A stretch of 15,575 nt of DNA from JBEHWX01 sp048498995 (lineage in GTDB: Bacteria > Bacteroidota > Ignavibacteria > OLB7), in assembly GCA_048498995.1 (NCBI GenBank), contig JBEHWX010000127.1, positions 1-15,575 of the forward strand, in the 5' to 3' direction. The notes beneath the pieces are model-generated. The model had not been told where the DNA came from and searched no databases. It saw nothing but the letters and a program-made list of their open reading frames with translations. How positions within the stretch are numbered: the stretch's first letter is position 1; each line of letters starts with the position of its first letter. Shown here piece by piece: positions 7,137 to 13,906 of this stretch. A program made the position numbers and the translations under genes.

Positions 7137-7835
7137 TCATGCTCCCGGTTCTTCTCCCCGCGCCGTTGCCTCGATACCCGCGATGATGATCTCCAGTCCC
7201 TCGTCGAAGCCGGCGCGGCGTCGGCTTCCGCCGAGCTTCGCCAGCAGCGCCCGCTGCGCCGGAAACCGCTCCGGCGGGTGCGCCTCGAGCAGCTTCCGGA
7301 GCGATGCCGCCTGCGCCTCCTGGCTTTCGTGGCCCAGGCGCTCGGCAAAGGCGTGGCTGTTCACGTAATCCACCACGAGGTCGGCCGATCGGAGCACGAG
7401 ATGGGGAGGGAGTCCCGCCTCGGCGAGCGCGGCGATCAGTATCTCGTTGGCCTCGAGCGCCGCGGCGCCGCCGGTGGCCATCACCGGCTCGCCGGACCCG
7501 TCGACCAGGAACGTGAGGAGGAGGCTCGGATGCGCCGACAGCAGCCGATGGTAGGCCCGCGCGAACGAGCGGATCCTCGCGCGCCAGTCGGTCCCGCCGC
7601 GCGCCGGCACCTTCAGCGTGGAAAAGACCTGCTCGGTTACCCCGCGGATCACCGCGCTTTTTCCCGGCAGGTGATGGTAGATCGACATCGGATCCACGCC
7701 GAGCTCCGCGGCCAGGCGCCGCATGCTGAACTTCTCCACGCCGAGCTCGTCGACCAGCGCCAGCGCCCTCTCCAGAATCCTCTCCCGCGTCAGCGGCTCC
7801 TGACCCGATCTCGGCCGTCCCGTCGAGCGTTTCAT
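7137..7835 (-). CDS. TetR-family transcriptional regulator
   Basis: A 232-residue repressor-type protein. The N-terminal DNA-binding domain (about 15-62) has LTRERILERALALVDELG followed by the helix-turn-helix FSMRRLAAELGVDPMSIYHH (36-55). The 'GVDPMSIYHHLPGKS' wording and the Leu-rich ligand-binding half (about 85-225) resemble the TetR_C_1 (tetracycline-repressor-like) subgroup. A GAGGAGG ribosome site ends three bases before the ATG. It is divergently transcribed from an SDR oxidoreductase; such pairs are usually regulator and target, with the regulator also controlling itself. The inducer is unknown and is likely a small organic molecule. Confidence 0.92.
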   Translation of the reverse strand: MKRSTGRPRSGQEPLTRERILERALALVDELGVEKFSMRRLAAELGVDPMSIYHHLPGKSAVIRGVTEQVFSTLKVPARGGTDWRARIRSFARAYHRLLSAHPSLLLTFLVDGSGEPVMATGGAAALEANEILIAALAEAGLPPHLVLRSADLVVDYVNSHAFAERLGHESQEAQAASLRKLLEAHPPERFPAQRALLAKLGGSRRRAGFDEGLEIIIAGIEATARGEEPGA

Positions 7836-7895
7836 CGTCCTCCTCGATCCTCCAGCCTCCGGCGTCTTGACTCCCGACGTCGAAGCGATGTATGT

Positions 7896-7926
7896 TTGCC
7901 GTAAATCCTACGGCGTAGAATATAAT
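7896..7926 (+). promoter_or_regulatory. candidate promoter with embedded TetR operator for the SDR gene
   Basis: The 195-bp gap between the divergent TetR and SDR genes has one AT-richer patch. It contains TTGCCG (7896-7901) and TATAAT (7921-7926) separated by 19 bases, longer than the ideal 17. Between them lies the inverted repeat GCCGTA-AATCC-TACGGC (7898-7914), overlapped by a second palindrome CTACG-G-CGTAG (7908-7918). A TetR dimer site placed between -35 and -10 is the expected repressor arrangement. The sites are seen in the sequence; the function is inferred. Confidence 0.5.
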
Positions 7927-8030
7927 TCCGTCCGACGCGATCGCCAAGGCGCGATCGGCCGGTCGATGGAAGGCGGGCACGCCGGCTCGCGCGACCGGAT
8001 GAACCGACAACAAGCATGGGAGAAACGAGG

Positions 8031-8939
8031 ATGAAGCCGCTCGAAGGACGAATCGCGTTGGTGGCCGGCGCCACGCGCGGGGCCGGCAGGGGAATCGCCT
8101 GCATGCTCGGCGAGGCGGGGGCCACCGTCTATTGCACCGGCCGCTCCTCCCGGAGCGCCGGGGCGCCACTCCCCGCCCCGCCGGGGGCTTCGCCGTTCGT
8201 GCTCGCGTCGCGGCCGGAGACGATCGAGGAGACCGCGGAGATGGTGACCGCGCATGGCGGCATCGGCATTCCGGTGCGCGTCGATCATACCGACGAGGCG
8301 CAGGTGGCCGAGCTGGTGGCGCGGATCGATCGGGAGCAGGGAGGGCGCCTCGACATCCTGGTCAACGACATCTGGGGCGGGGAGGAGCTGACCGAGGGGA
8401 AGCCGTTCTGGGAGCTGGACGTGGCCAAGGGGCTGCTGATGCTCGAGCGGGCGGTGGCCACTCACATCATCACCAACCGTCACGCGGCGCCGCTGATGGT
8501 GGCGCGCGGCTCCGGGCTGATCGTGGAGATCACCGACGGCGATACCGATGTCTACCGGGGCACCCTCTTCTACGATCTGGCGAAGGCCTCGGTGATACGG
8601 CTGGCGTTCGCGATGGCCGAGGAGCTGCGGCCGCATGGGGTGTCGGCGCTCGCGCTCACGCCGGGATTCCTCCGCTCCGAGGCGATGCTGGATTATTTCG
8701 GTGTGACCGAGGAGAACTGGCGGGACGGGGCGAAGCAGGATCCCCATTTCATCGCATCGGAGACGCCGGCGTTCGTCGGACGCGCCGTGGCGGCGCTGGC
8801 GGCCGATCCGGAGATCGCGCGGAAATCGGGGGGCGTCTACAGCTCCTGGGCGCTCTCCGACGAGTACGGCTTCACCGATCGTGACGGCGCCAGGCCGCAC
8901 TGGGGCCGCCACTTCGCCGAGCACGTCGCCGGCCATTGA
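8031..8939 (+). CDS. short-chain dehydrogenase/reductase (DHRS1-like)
   Basis: A 302-residue NAD(P)-dependent oxidoreductase of the SDR superfamily. The nucleotide-binding loop is GATRGAGRG (13-21), followed by VYCTGRSSR (33-41). The usual NNAG is VNDIWGG (111-117), and the catalytic pair is Tyr181/Lys185 in FYDLAKAS. The customary catalytic Ser segment reads VEITDGD (165-171), so Thr168 or Asp169 stands near its place. 'TGR', 'VDHTDEAQV' and 'NDIWGG' point to the DHRS1-like subgroup, which is longer than classical 250-residue SDRs. I chose this ATG because GGGAG (8018-8022) precedes it at good spacing; an ATG at 8016 adds five residues. It is probably controlled by the divergent TetR gene. 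The substrate is unknown. Confidence 0.9.
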   Translation: MKPLEGRIALVAGATRGAGRGIACMLGEAGATVYCTGRSSRSAGAPLPAPPGASPFVLASRPETIEETAEMVTAHGGIGIPVRVDHTDEAQVAELVARIDREQGGRLDILVNDIWGGEELTEGKPFWELDVAKGLLMLERAVATHIITNRHAAPLMVARGSGLIVEITDGDTDVYRGTLFYDLAKASVIRLAFAMAEELRPHGVSALALTPGFLRSEAMLDYFGVTEENWRDGAKQDPHFIASETPAFVGRAVAALAADPEIARKSGGVYSSWALSDEYGFTDRDGARPHWGRHFAEHVAGH

Positions 8940-8989
8940 GAGAGCGGATGAGATGAGGTGAGGCGTTGATTCCGTGAGGGCATTCATCG

Positions 8990-9019
8990 TGTGGCGGCGT
9001 TCCATTGAACGCCGCCACA
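8990..9019. terminator. 13-bp hairpin between converging genes, probable terminator
   Basis: Core arms GTGGCGGCGTTC (8991-9002) and GAACGCCGCCAC (9007-9018) surround CATT, and one further T-A pair closes the stem. It lies in the 80-bp gap between the SDR stop and the converging YD-repeat gene, whose stop codon begins at 9020-9022. On the plus strand TTATTT follows, giving a moderate intrinsic terminator; the minus-strand side has no T-run. It shares its inner core with the palindrome at 15450-15477. Confidence 0.7.
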
Positions 9020-9964
9020 TTATTTCCCATGGTAGATGATCTCCCGGGTCTCGACACCGAGAATTCCCCCCTGATAGTCGGCCTCGAAGTCGGCGTGGCC
9101 GGCCGTCCGCTCCTCGCGCCTCACCCAGTTGCCGACACGGTCGTATTCGTAGATGAATTCGGTCGTCACCACGCCGACCAGATATCGACTCGTATAGTCG
9201 TTCAGCGCTCCGACGAATCCCATGGTCCGTCGGAGCGGATTGCCGAGGGTATCGTTCGTGAAATAGTAGGCGATTCTCTTACCGCCCCCGCCGACCCTGT
9301 ACATCCCGATCAGATAGCCGCTGCCGTCGAAATCGTCGAGCAGAACCGGATCGCTCTCCTGGCCGATGACGCGCCGGCGGAGCACCCGCCCCTGATCGCG
9401 ATAGGTGACCTCGGTTCCGCCGCTGTCGAGCGCGGCGATGCTTCTGATCCATCCGGTCGCGCCGGCGCCGTCGGTGACGAAGCTGGTCCTGGCCGAATCG
9501 CGGCGCGTGCCGTCGGGATCGTAGCCGACCACGATCGTTTCGGCCATCCATCCGTCGTCGGCATAGGAGAAGCGGGTCTCCCGCTGAATCCGGAGCGGCG
9601 AGCCCCGGAACAGCCGCTCGCTGATCCTCCGGCCGAGCGAATCGTGCCCGCATTCCACCATGGAGCCGATGGCCGTGTCGCGATCGAGCGTCGTCACGCG
9701 GAGGAGTCGGCCGGCACTGTCGTAGTCGTAACGGACGTGGCGAGGGGGAGGCGCCTCCTCCCCGGTTTCCCTCCTGAGCTCCTCGATCAGGCGCCCATCG
9801 GTGTCGAAGATCAGCGAATCGATCCCCTCGGAGGAGCGGACGACGAGAAGATGCACCGGACCGCGGATGCCGAGGCTGGAGAGGGATACGGGCTCGATCT
9901 GCGCGTTCACGGGAAGCGCGGCTAGGATGGCGATGCCGGCCAGAAGGGTGATGCTGGTGCGCAT
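9020..9964 (-). CDS. secreted YD-repeat (Rhs-like) protein
   Basis: A 314-residue protein with signal peptide MRTSITLLAGIAILAALPVN, probable cleavage near Ala21-Gln22. The mature part contains degenerate YD-type repeats: VRYDYDSAGRLLRVTTLDRD (77-96), HDSLGRRISERLFRG (107-121), FSYADDGWMAETIVVGYDPDG (split around 132-152), YYFTNDTLGNPLRR (233-246) and YEYDRVGNWVRREE (272-285). YD repeats build beta-strand shells or scaffolds in Rhs/teneurin proteins; short exported versions are common in Bacteroidota relatives with no known role. There is no toxin domain and no large Rhs core. The ATG at 9964 has CAGGAGC about eight bases upstream; an in-frame ATG ten codons earlier is less likely. It converges on the SDR gene. 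Confidence 0.85.
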   Translation of the reverse strand: MRTSITLLAGIAILAALPVNAQIEPVSLSSLGIRGPVHLLVVRSSEGIDSLIFDTDGRLIEELRRETGEEAPPPRHVRYDYDSAGRLLRVTTLDRDTAIGSMVECGHDSLGRRISERLFRGSPLRIQRETRFSYADDGWMAETIVVGYDPDGTRRDSARTSFVTDGAGATGWIRSIAALDSGGTEVTYRDQGRVLRRRVIGQESDPVLLDDFDGSGYLIGMYRVGGGGKRIAYYFTNDTLGNPLRRTMGFVGALNDYTSRYLVGVVTTEFIYEYDRVGNWVRREERTAGHADFEADYQGGILGVETREIIYHGK

Positions 9965-10179
9965 GACGTGCTCCTGAATCTGGTTTCGCGCCACGAGGAG
10001 GGGAGGAGATCGCCTCCGATCTGTCGGAGCTTCCGGCTCGCGCGCGCGAGAGCGCCCCGATGGGCTTCACGCGATGGAGCGGGTGCCGCGCGGAGGGCGA
10101 TCGAAGCCGACGTAGGGTGAGCGCCGGCTTCGATCGTCGCATCCGTGGCCTCGTTCGGGCCGATGGCCGGGACGTTCGC

Positions 10180-10494
10180 TCAGGGCTCGGTCCTGAACCG
10201 GCGGCGCGTCGCGCCCCGGCGGACATCGCCGTGAAGGAAGAAGAGGATGCCGATGAGGATGGCCGGCGGAGCGGCCAGTCCGGTGAGCGTCGAGCCGCCG
10301 ATCGAGCTCCAGGGGGTCAGCTCCACGCTGGCTCCGGCCTGATGGGCAAACCAGACGATCGCCATGGTGACGATGCCGATAAGGATATAGGGGAGGCCCG
10401 GCCGGCGATATCCGGCCTCGGCGAATCGTCCCCCGGTCCAGCCGTTCCCCATGCGCGGGGTGGCTTTCATCATGTTCTTCGGTTCGGTAATCAT
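10180..10494 (-). CDS. small two-helix membrane protein
   Basis: About 104 residues with two hydrophobic helices, PYILIGIVTMAIVWFAH (35-51) and LTGLAAPPAILIGILFFL (70-87). They are separated by the polar loop QAGASVELTPWSSIGGS, and the protein ends in an Arg-rich tail. The N-terminal 30 residues are polar. The start is uncertain: this ATG has AGAGAG upstream, while ATGs at 10509 and 10515 lack any ribosome site. No family is recognised. The clean helix-loop-helix pattern argues for a real gene. It lies 215 bp upstream of the YD-repeat gene on the same strand, too far to assume one transcript. Confidence 0.6.
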   Translation of the reverse strand: MITEPKNMMKATPRMGNGWTGGRFAEAGYRRPGLPYILIGIVTMAIVWFAHQAGASVELTPWSSIGGSTLTGLAAPPAILIGILFFLHGDVRRGATRRRFRTEP

Positions 10495-10650
10495 ACGCTC
10501 TCTGTACATACGCATCGGATCATTTCAGTCAGTTCAGGTTCTGTTGTCGCCAGAATCAGCGGCAACCACCGGGCCAGATCGGGCCGGAGATACATTCTGC
10601 CACGGCCCGGTCCGGACGTCGGCCAGGCGTCGGCCCGTGGGGAGGGCGAT

Positions 10651-10678
10651 TTGCGATCTTGGGGGAGAGTCGTATCAT
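10651..10678 (+). promoter_or_regulatory. candidate sigma70-type promoter for the Ig-like protein
   Basis: TTGCGA (10651-10656), a 16-base spacer and TATCAT (10673-10678) lie 76 bases before the ATG at 10755. Both boxes are two mismatches or fewer from TTGACA and TATAAT. It is the best-looking site in the 260-bp gap between the two divergent genes. Rank it as tentative. Confidence 0.35.
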
Positions 10679-10754
10679 TGCACCAACACCTGAGGACCAA
10701 CCCGGAGTATCGGACCGGCCGGCCCTCGTCACACTTGCTATTTCGTGAGAGCAT

Positions 10755-11870
10755 ATGAGGTCAGATCGTTTACGTCGGGTCCCTCGTCCGATCGTGCTCG
10801 CCTGTGCGCTCGGGGTTGAGCTGGGACTGGTTATCGCCGGCCACGCCGTGGCCCATGCGCGGACGGGCGATGCCCTGGGCGATGCCCTCTATCTCCGCCG
10901 CCCCTCGGCCGCTGCCTCCATTCAGCGTGTCACCGGAACCAAGGCGCCCCTGCGCGCGGCCAAGAACAACGGCCGGCGCGCCGGCGCGGCCTCCGAGATC
11001 CCGGCCGTGTTCCCGTCGCAGCAGCAGACCTGCGTCGGCGGAAGCGTGATGCTGACCATCCCGGTCGACGGTGAGAGCCTTTCCTACCAGTGGGTCAAGA
11101 ACGGCCAGGAGATCCCCGGCGCCACCGGGCGGACGCTGATCTTCCCGGCGGTTGCCTCCGACGATGCCGGCGACTACGCCGCCGTCGTGACCACGATGAA
11201 GGGAGCTCGGATGCGCGTTTCGGCCGCCCATGTCGATGTTCGCGCTATGCCGACGATCGTCCGCCAGCCGGTCGATCGCGTCGTCCATCCCGGCGAGGCG
11301 GTGATGCTGGAAGTCGACGCCGTCGGCGAGAAGCTTTCCTATCAGTGGCGCCGCGACGGCGTGGACATTCCGGGGGCGATCGGCCGCGGGCTGGTGATCC
11401 CCTCGGTCTCGACGGCCGATGCCGGCAGCTACAGCGTGGTGGTCACCGCCGAGGAGTGCATCTTCGGCGGCACCGAGAGCCGCCTGGCCAGCCTCACGGT
11501 CATCGACGGCGCCGCCGATCAGGTTGCCGCCTCGGCAAATGCCGATGTCGGATCCGTGGTCGTCACGGCGACGGCCGAGATCGTCGACGAGGCGGGGATC
11601 GACGCGGATGCCTCGGAGGCGACGCGCGCCGTGCGGATCACGCCGAATCCGGCTTCCGGACGCGCGGTGCTCCACCTGAACGATGCCGCCCCCGGCCGCC
11701 TGACGATCTACGACGCGCTCGGCCAGTCGGTGCTCGACCTTGCCGTGACCCCCTCCACCGAGGGGATCGTGTCCTTCGACGCGACGCCGCTGGTGGATGG
11801 CGCCTACTTCTGCCGCTTCATGACCGATGCGGGGAGCGAGTCGATCGGCCGGCTGATCGTGCGCCACTGA
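10755..11870 (+). CDS. secreted protein with two Ig-like domains and a type IX sorting domain
   Basis: A 371-residue exported protein. A hydrophobic segment (12-34) after a basic start is a probable signal peptide. Two related Ig-like domains follow at about 82-162 and 165-250. They share LSYQWVKNGQEIPGATGRTL / LSYQWRRDGVDIPGAIGRGL and DAGDYAAVVT / DAGSYSVVVT, with one Cys each (93, 235) rather than a paired Cys within a domain. A linker (251-290) leads to the C-terminal module (291-371): RITPNPASG, IYDALGQSV, PLVDGAYFCRF. This is the type A sorting signal used by the type IX secretion system to take proteins across the outer membrane. The protein is probably surface-attached or released and adhesive. 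Ribosome-site support is modest (GTGAGAG just upstream). No secretion-system gene is in the window. Confidence 0.9.
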   Translation: MRSDRLRRVPRPIVLACALGVELGLVIAGHAVAHARTGDALGDALYLRRPSAAASIQRVTGTKAPLRAAKNNGRRAGAASEIPAVFPSQQQTCVGGSVMLTIPVDGESLSYQWVKNGQEIPGATGRTLIFPAVASDDAGDYAAVVTTMKGARMRVSAAHVDVRAMPTIVRQPVDRVVHPGEAVMLEVDAVGEKLSYQWRRDGVDIPGAIGRGLVIPSVSTADAGSYSVVVTAEECIFGGTESRLASLTVIDGAADQVAASANADVGSVVVTATAEIVDEAGIDADASEATRAVRITPNPASGRAVLHLNDAAPGRLTIYDALGQSVLDLAVTPSTEGIVSFDATPLVDGAYFCRFMTDAGSESIGRLIVRH

Positions 11871-12263
11871 GGCGCGGTCGGCGGAAACAGTGTTCGCGGC
11901 GGCGCGGCTCCTGGTGCCCCCCCCCGCCGTTCCATTTGAGCGCGGGCGTCATCGCGCGCGCGGCATCAGGCGTGGCATCGCGCGCGCGCCGGATCGAGCG
12001 CGGCGATCGCATCGTCGCTCGCGGAGCTCGGCCGGGGAGCGCTCCGATTCCTTCGACGTCGGAGCGGCAAGCGAGCTCGCCGGCGATCCCGGCGGACGGC
12101 GGGGGAGGCCGGCGTCGGGCGTCAACACGAACTTCGGTGCAATCGCGGCGCGGGATCTTCGTCGCGGATCCTGAACTCTCCGAATCTCAATCCCCCCGAG
12201 CAGAACATCGCCGGCCGGGCCGCGCGATCCTTCCGCACCAATCATTCGAACCGGGTGCACTCC
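11871..12263. other. intergenic region with a 9-C run and a GC-alternating direct repeat
   Basis: About 390 bp without a credible gene; open frames here are Arg/Pro-rich shadows. It holds an uninterrupted run of nine C (11927-11935) and a 13-base direct repeat CATCGCGCGCGCG at 11950-11962 and 11976-11988, each preceded by GGCGT. The downstream half should carry the promoter of the persulfide dioxygenase gene, but I could not pick out a clear one. No terminator hairpin with a T-run is evident after the 11870 stop. Confidence 0.6.
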
Positions 12264-13667
12264 ATGGTGATCGAACGCTTCTATCTCTCGTGCCTTTCGC
12301 ACGCTTCCTACATCATCGCGTCCGAGGGGCAGGCCGCCGTGGTCGATCCTCAGCGTGACGTCGAGATCTACATCAACTTCCTCGACATGAGCGGCCTCTC
12401 GCTCAAGTACGTGATCGAGACCCATCTGCACGCGGACTTCGTCTCGGGCCATCTCGAGCTTGCCCGACGCACCGGCGCCCAGGTGATCATGGGGCACCGC
12501 GCCGATGCCGCGTTCGAGCATATCTCCGCCGTCGATGGCGATACCTTCGGGCTCGGCGACGTGACGCTGAAGGTGATCGAGACTCCGGGGCACACGCCGG
12601 AGAGCATCACCATCGAGGCGGTGGACGCCTCGACGCCCGACGCGCCGATCGCGCTCTTCACCGGAGATACCCTCTTCGCCGGCGACGTGGGACGTCCCGA
12701 CCTGCTCGACAGCGTCGGCATCACCAAGGAGGAGCTGGCCAGCGCGCTCTACGATTCACTCCACCTGAAGGTCCTGACCTATCCGGACGAGACCCGCATC
12801 TACCCGGCGCACGGCGCCGGATCGGCCTGCGGCAAGTCCCTGCGGGATGTGGATTACAGCACGATCGGCGCCGAGCGTCTGGCCAACTACGCGCTCAAGC
12901 CGATGACGCGGGAGGAGTTCATCGAGGTGGTGACGCATGGCCAGCCGGAGGCGCCGAGCTACTTCGTGCGCGATGCCCGGATCAACCGCGCCGGCGCGCC
13001 GGAGCTCGCCGAGGTGATCGGCGGAGCCCGTCCGCTCTCGATCGCCGAGCTCGTCGATGCCATGGAGCATGGCGTGAAGGTGCTCGACACCCGCTCGCCG
13101 GAGGAGTTCGCCGCCGGATTCGTCCCCGGCTCGATCAACATCGGCCTGGACGGTCAGTTCGCCACCTGGGTCGGCACCCTGCTCTCGCTGGACGATCGGA
13201 TCGCGATCGTGGCGCCGGTCGGCAAGGAAGAGGAGTCGGCCACCCGCTGCGCCAGGATCGGTCTGGACAACGTGGTGGGCTATCTCGAGGGAGGCTTCGA
13301 GACCTGGCGCGACGCGAAGCTCGGCACCGACTCGTTCGCGCGCCTCGACCCGGCCGGGCTGGAGGCGCTGATGCACGCGCCGGACGCGCCGGTCGTGATC
13401 GACGTGAGGAAGGACGCCGAGCGTGGGGAGCGGCAGATCCCCGGCACGCGCTACATCACGTTGAGCCGGCTTGCCGCGAGCCTGGACGAAGTCGGCCCGA
13501 AGGACCGTCCGGTGGTGGTGCATTGCGCCGGCGGCTACCGCTCGGCGATGGCCGCCAGCATCCTGAAGCGGAACGGTTTCGGGGATGTGCGCGATCTGCG
13601 CGGTGGCTTCGCCGCCTGGCAGAGCGCCGGGCTGCCAGTGATTGCCGGCGAGCTCGAGCCGGCCTGA
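12264..13667 (+). CDS. persulfide dioxygenase fused to two rhodanese domains (CstB-like)
   Basis: A 467-residue cytoplasmic enzyme of the multidomain type known from Staphylococcus CstB. The N-terminal metallo-beta-lactamase fold (about 1-240) has THLHADF (53-59), TPGHTPES (108-115), TGDTLFAGDVGRPD (133-146) and YPAHGAG (180-186). The likely single-iron ligands are His54, His110 and Asp135, as in ETHE1-type persulfide dioxygenases. The first rhodanese domain (about 257-350) is degenerate: its active-site loop reads APVGKEEESATR with no Cys. The second (about 363-462) has the intact loop HCAGGYRSA with Cys421. The expected role is oxidising persulfides and moving sulfane sulfur to give sulfite or thiosulfate, detoxifying sulfide. 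The ATG at 12264 gives the family N-terminus; a GTG at 12255 adds three residues. No clear ribosome site is seen. A strong terminator follows, so it is probably a single-gene transcript. Confidence 0.93.
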   Translation: MVIERFYLSCLSHASYIIASEGQAAVVDPQRDVEIYINFLDMSGLSLKYVIETHLHADFVSGHLELARRTGAQVIMGHRADAAFEHISAVDGDTFGLGDVTLKVIETPGHTPESITIEAVDASTPDAPIALFTGDTLFAGDVGRPDLLDSVGITKEELASALYDSLHLKVLTYPDETRIYPAHGAGSACGKSLRDVDYSTIGAERLANYALKPMTREEFIEVVTHGQPEAPSYFVRDARINRAGAPELAEVIGGARPLSIAELVDAMEHGVKVLDTRSPEEFAAGFVPGSINIGLDGQFATWVGTLLSLDDRIAIVAPVGKEEESATRCARIGLDNVVGYLEGGFETWRDAKLGTDSFARLDPAGLEALMHAPDAPVVIDVRKDAERGERQIPGTRYITLSRLAASLDEVGPKDRPVVVHCAGGYRSAMAASILKRNGFGDVRDLRGGFAAWQSAGLPVIAGELEPA

Positions 13668-13700
13668 GCCGCTTCCGGACACGGCTGAACGAACCTCGAA

Positions 13701-13734
13701 CGGGACGTCGATGAACGATCGACGTCCCGTTTTT
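13701..13734 (+). terminator. intrinsic terminator after the persulfide dioxygenase gene
   Basis: A perfect 12-bp stem, CGGGACGTCGAT (13701-13712) and ATCGACGTCCCG (13718-13729), encloses the 5-base loop GAACG and is followed by TTTTT. It begins 34 bases after the stop at 13667. This is the clearest rho-independent terminator in the window. Confidence 0.95.
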
Positions 13735-13836
13735 CCATTGCTCCCTCTGGTCGGTCCGGCCGGCTCCGCCGCGGGCGTGGCACGAGGCGTGCGGCAGGTG
13801 GCGGATCGGCCGGGTAACCGCGCGGGGCGATTCGGG

Positions 13837-13844
13837 TATATTTT
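13837..13844 (+). promoter_or_regulatory. candidate -10/-7 element before the outer-membrane protein gene
   Basis: TATATTTT stands out in otherwise GC-rich DNA, 62 bases before the ATG at 13907. It is one base from the Bacteroidota-type -7 element TAnnTTTG and also resembles a sigma70 -10. No convincing upstream box is seen at the right distance. Tentative. Confidence 0.35.
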
Positions 13845-13906
13845 CGAGGGCCGGACCAACCGCGGGAAGTATCCCTTCCGCTCCCCCGGCAATCACGAGA
13901 ATACGT

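Noticed and set aside
7126..7146. Possible CCGGG...CCCGG terminator between the converging membrane-protein and TetR genes
   Set aside because: Five pairs only, with a long loop and no T-run. It also overlaps the TetR stop region, so it is not strong enough to annotate.
9005..9925. Plus-strand 306-codon open frame opposite the YD-repeat gene
   Set aside because: Antisense shadow. The minus frame has a signal peptide, ribosome site and clear YD repeats.
9020..9964. A polymorphic Rhs toxin with its immunity gene
   Set aside because: The protein is only 314 residues, lacks the Rhs core and the DPxG-type junction, has no C-terminal toxin-like domain, and no small immunity-like gene follows.
11949..12593. 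Minus-strand frame spanning the intergenic region and the start of the persulfide dioxygenase gene
   Set aside because: Its translation is the low-complexity Arg/Pro/Gly type seen in shadows and it overlaps the well-supported metallo-beta-lactamase domain.
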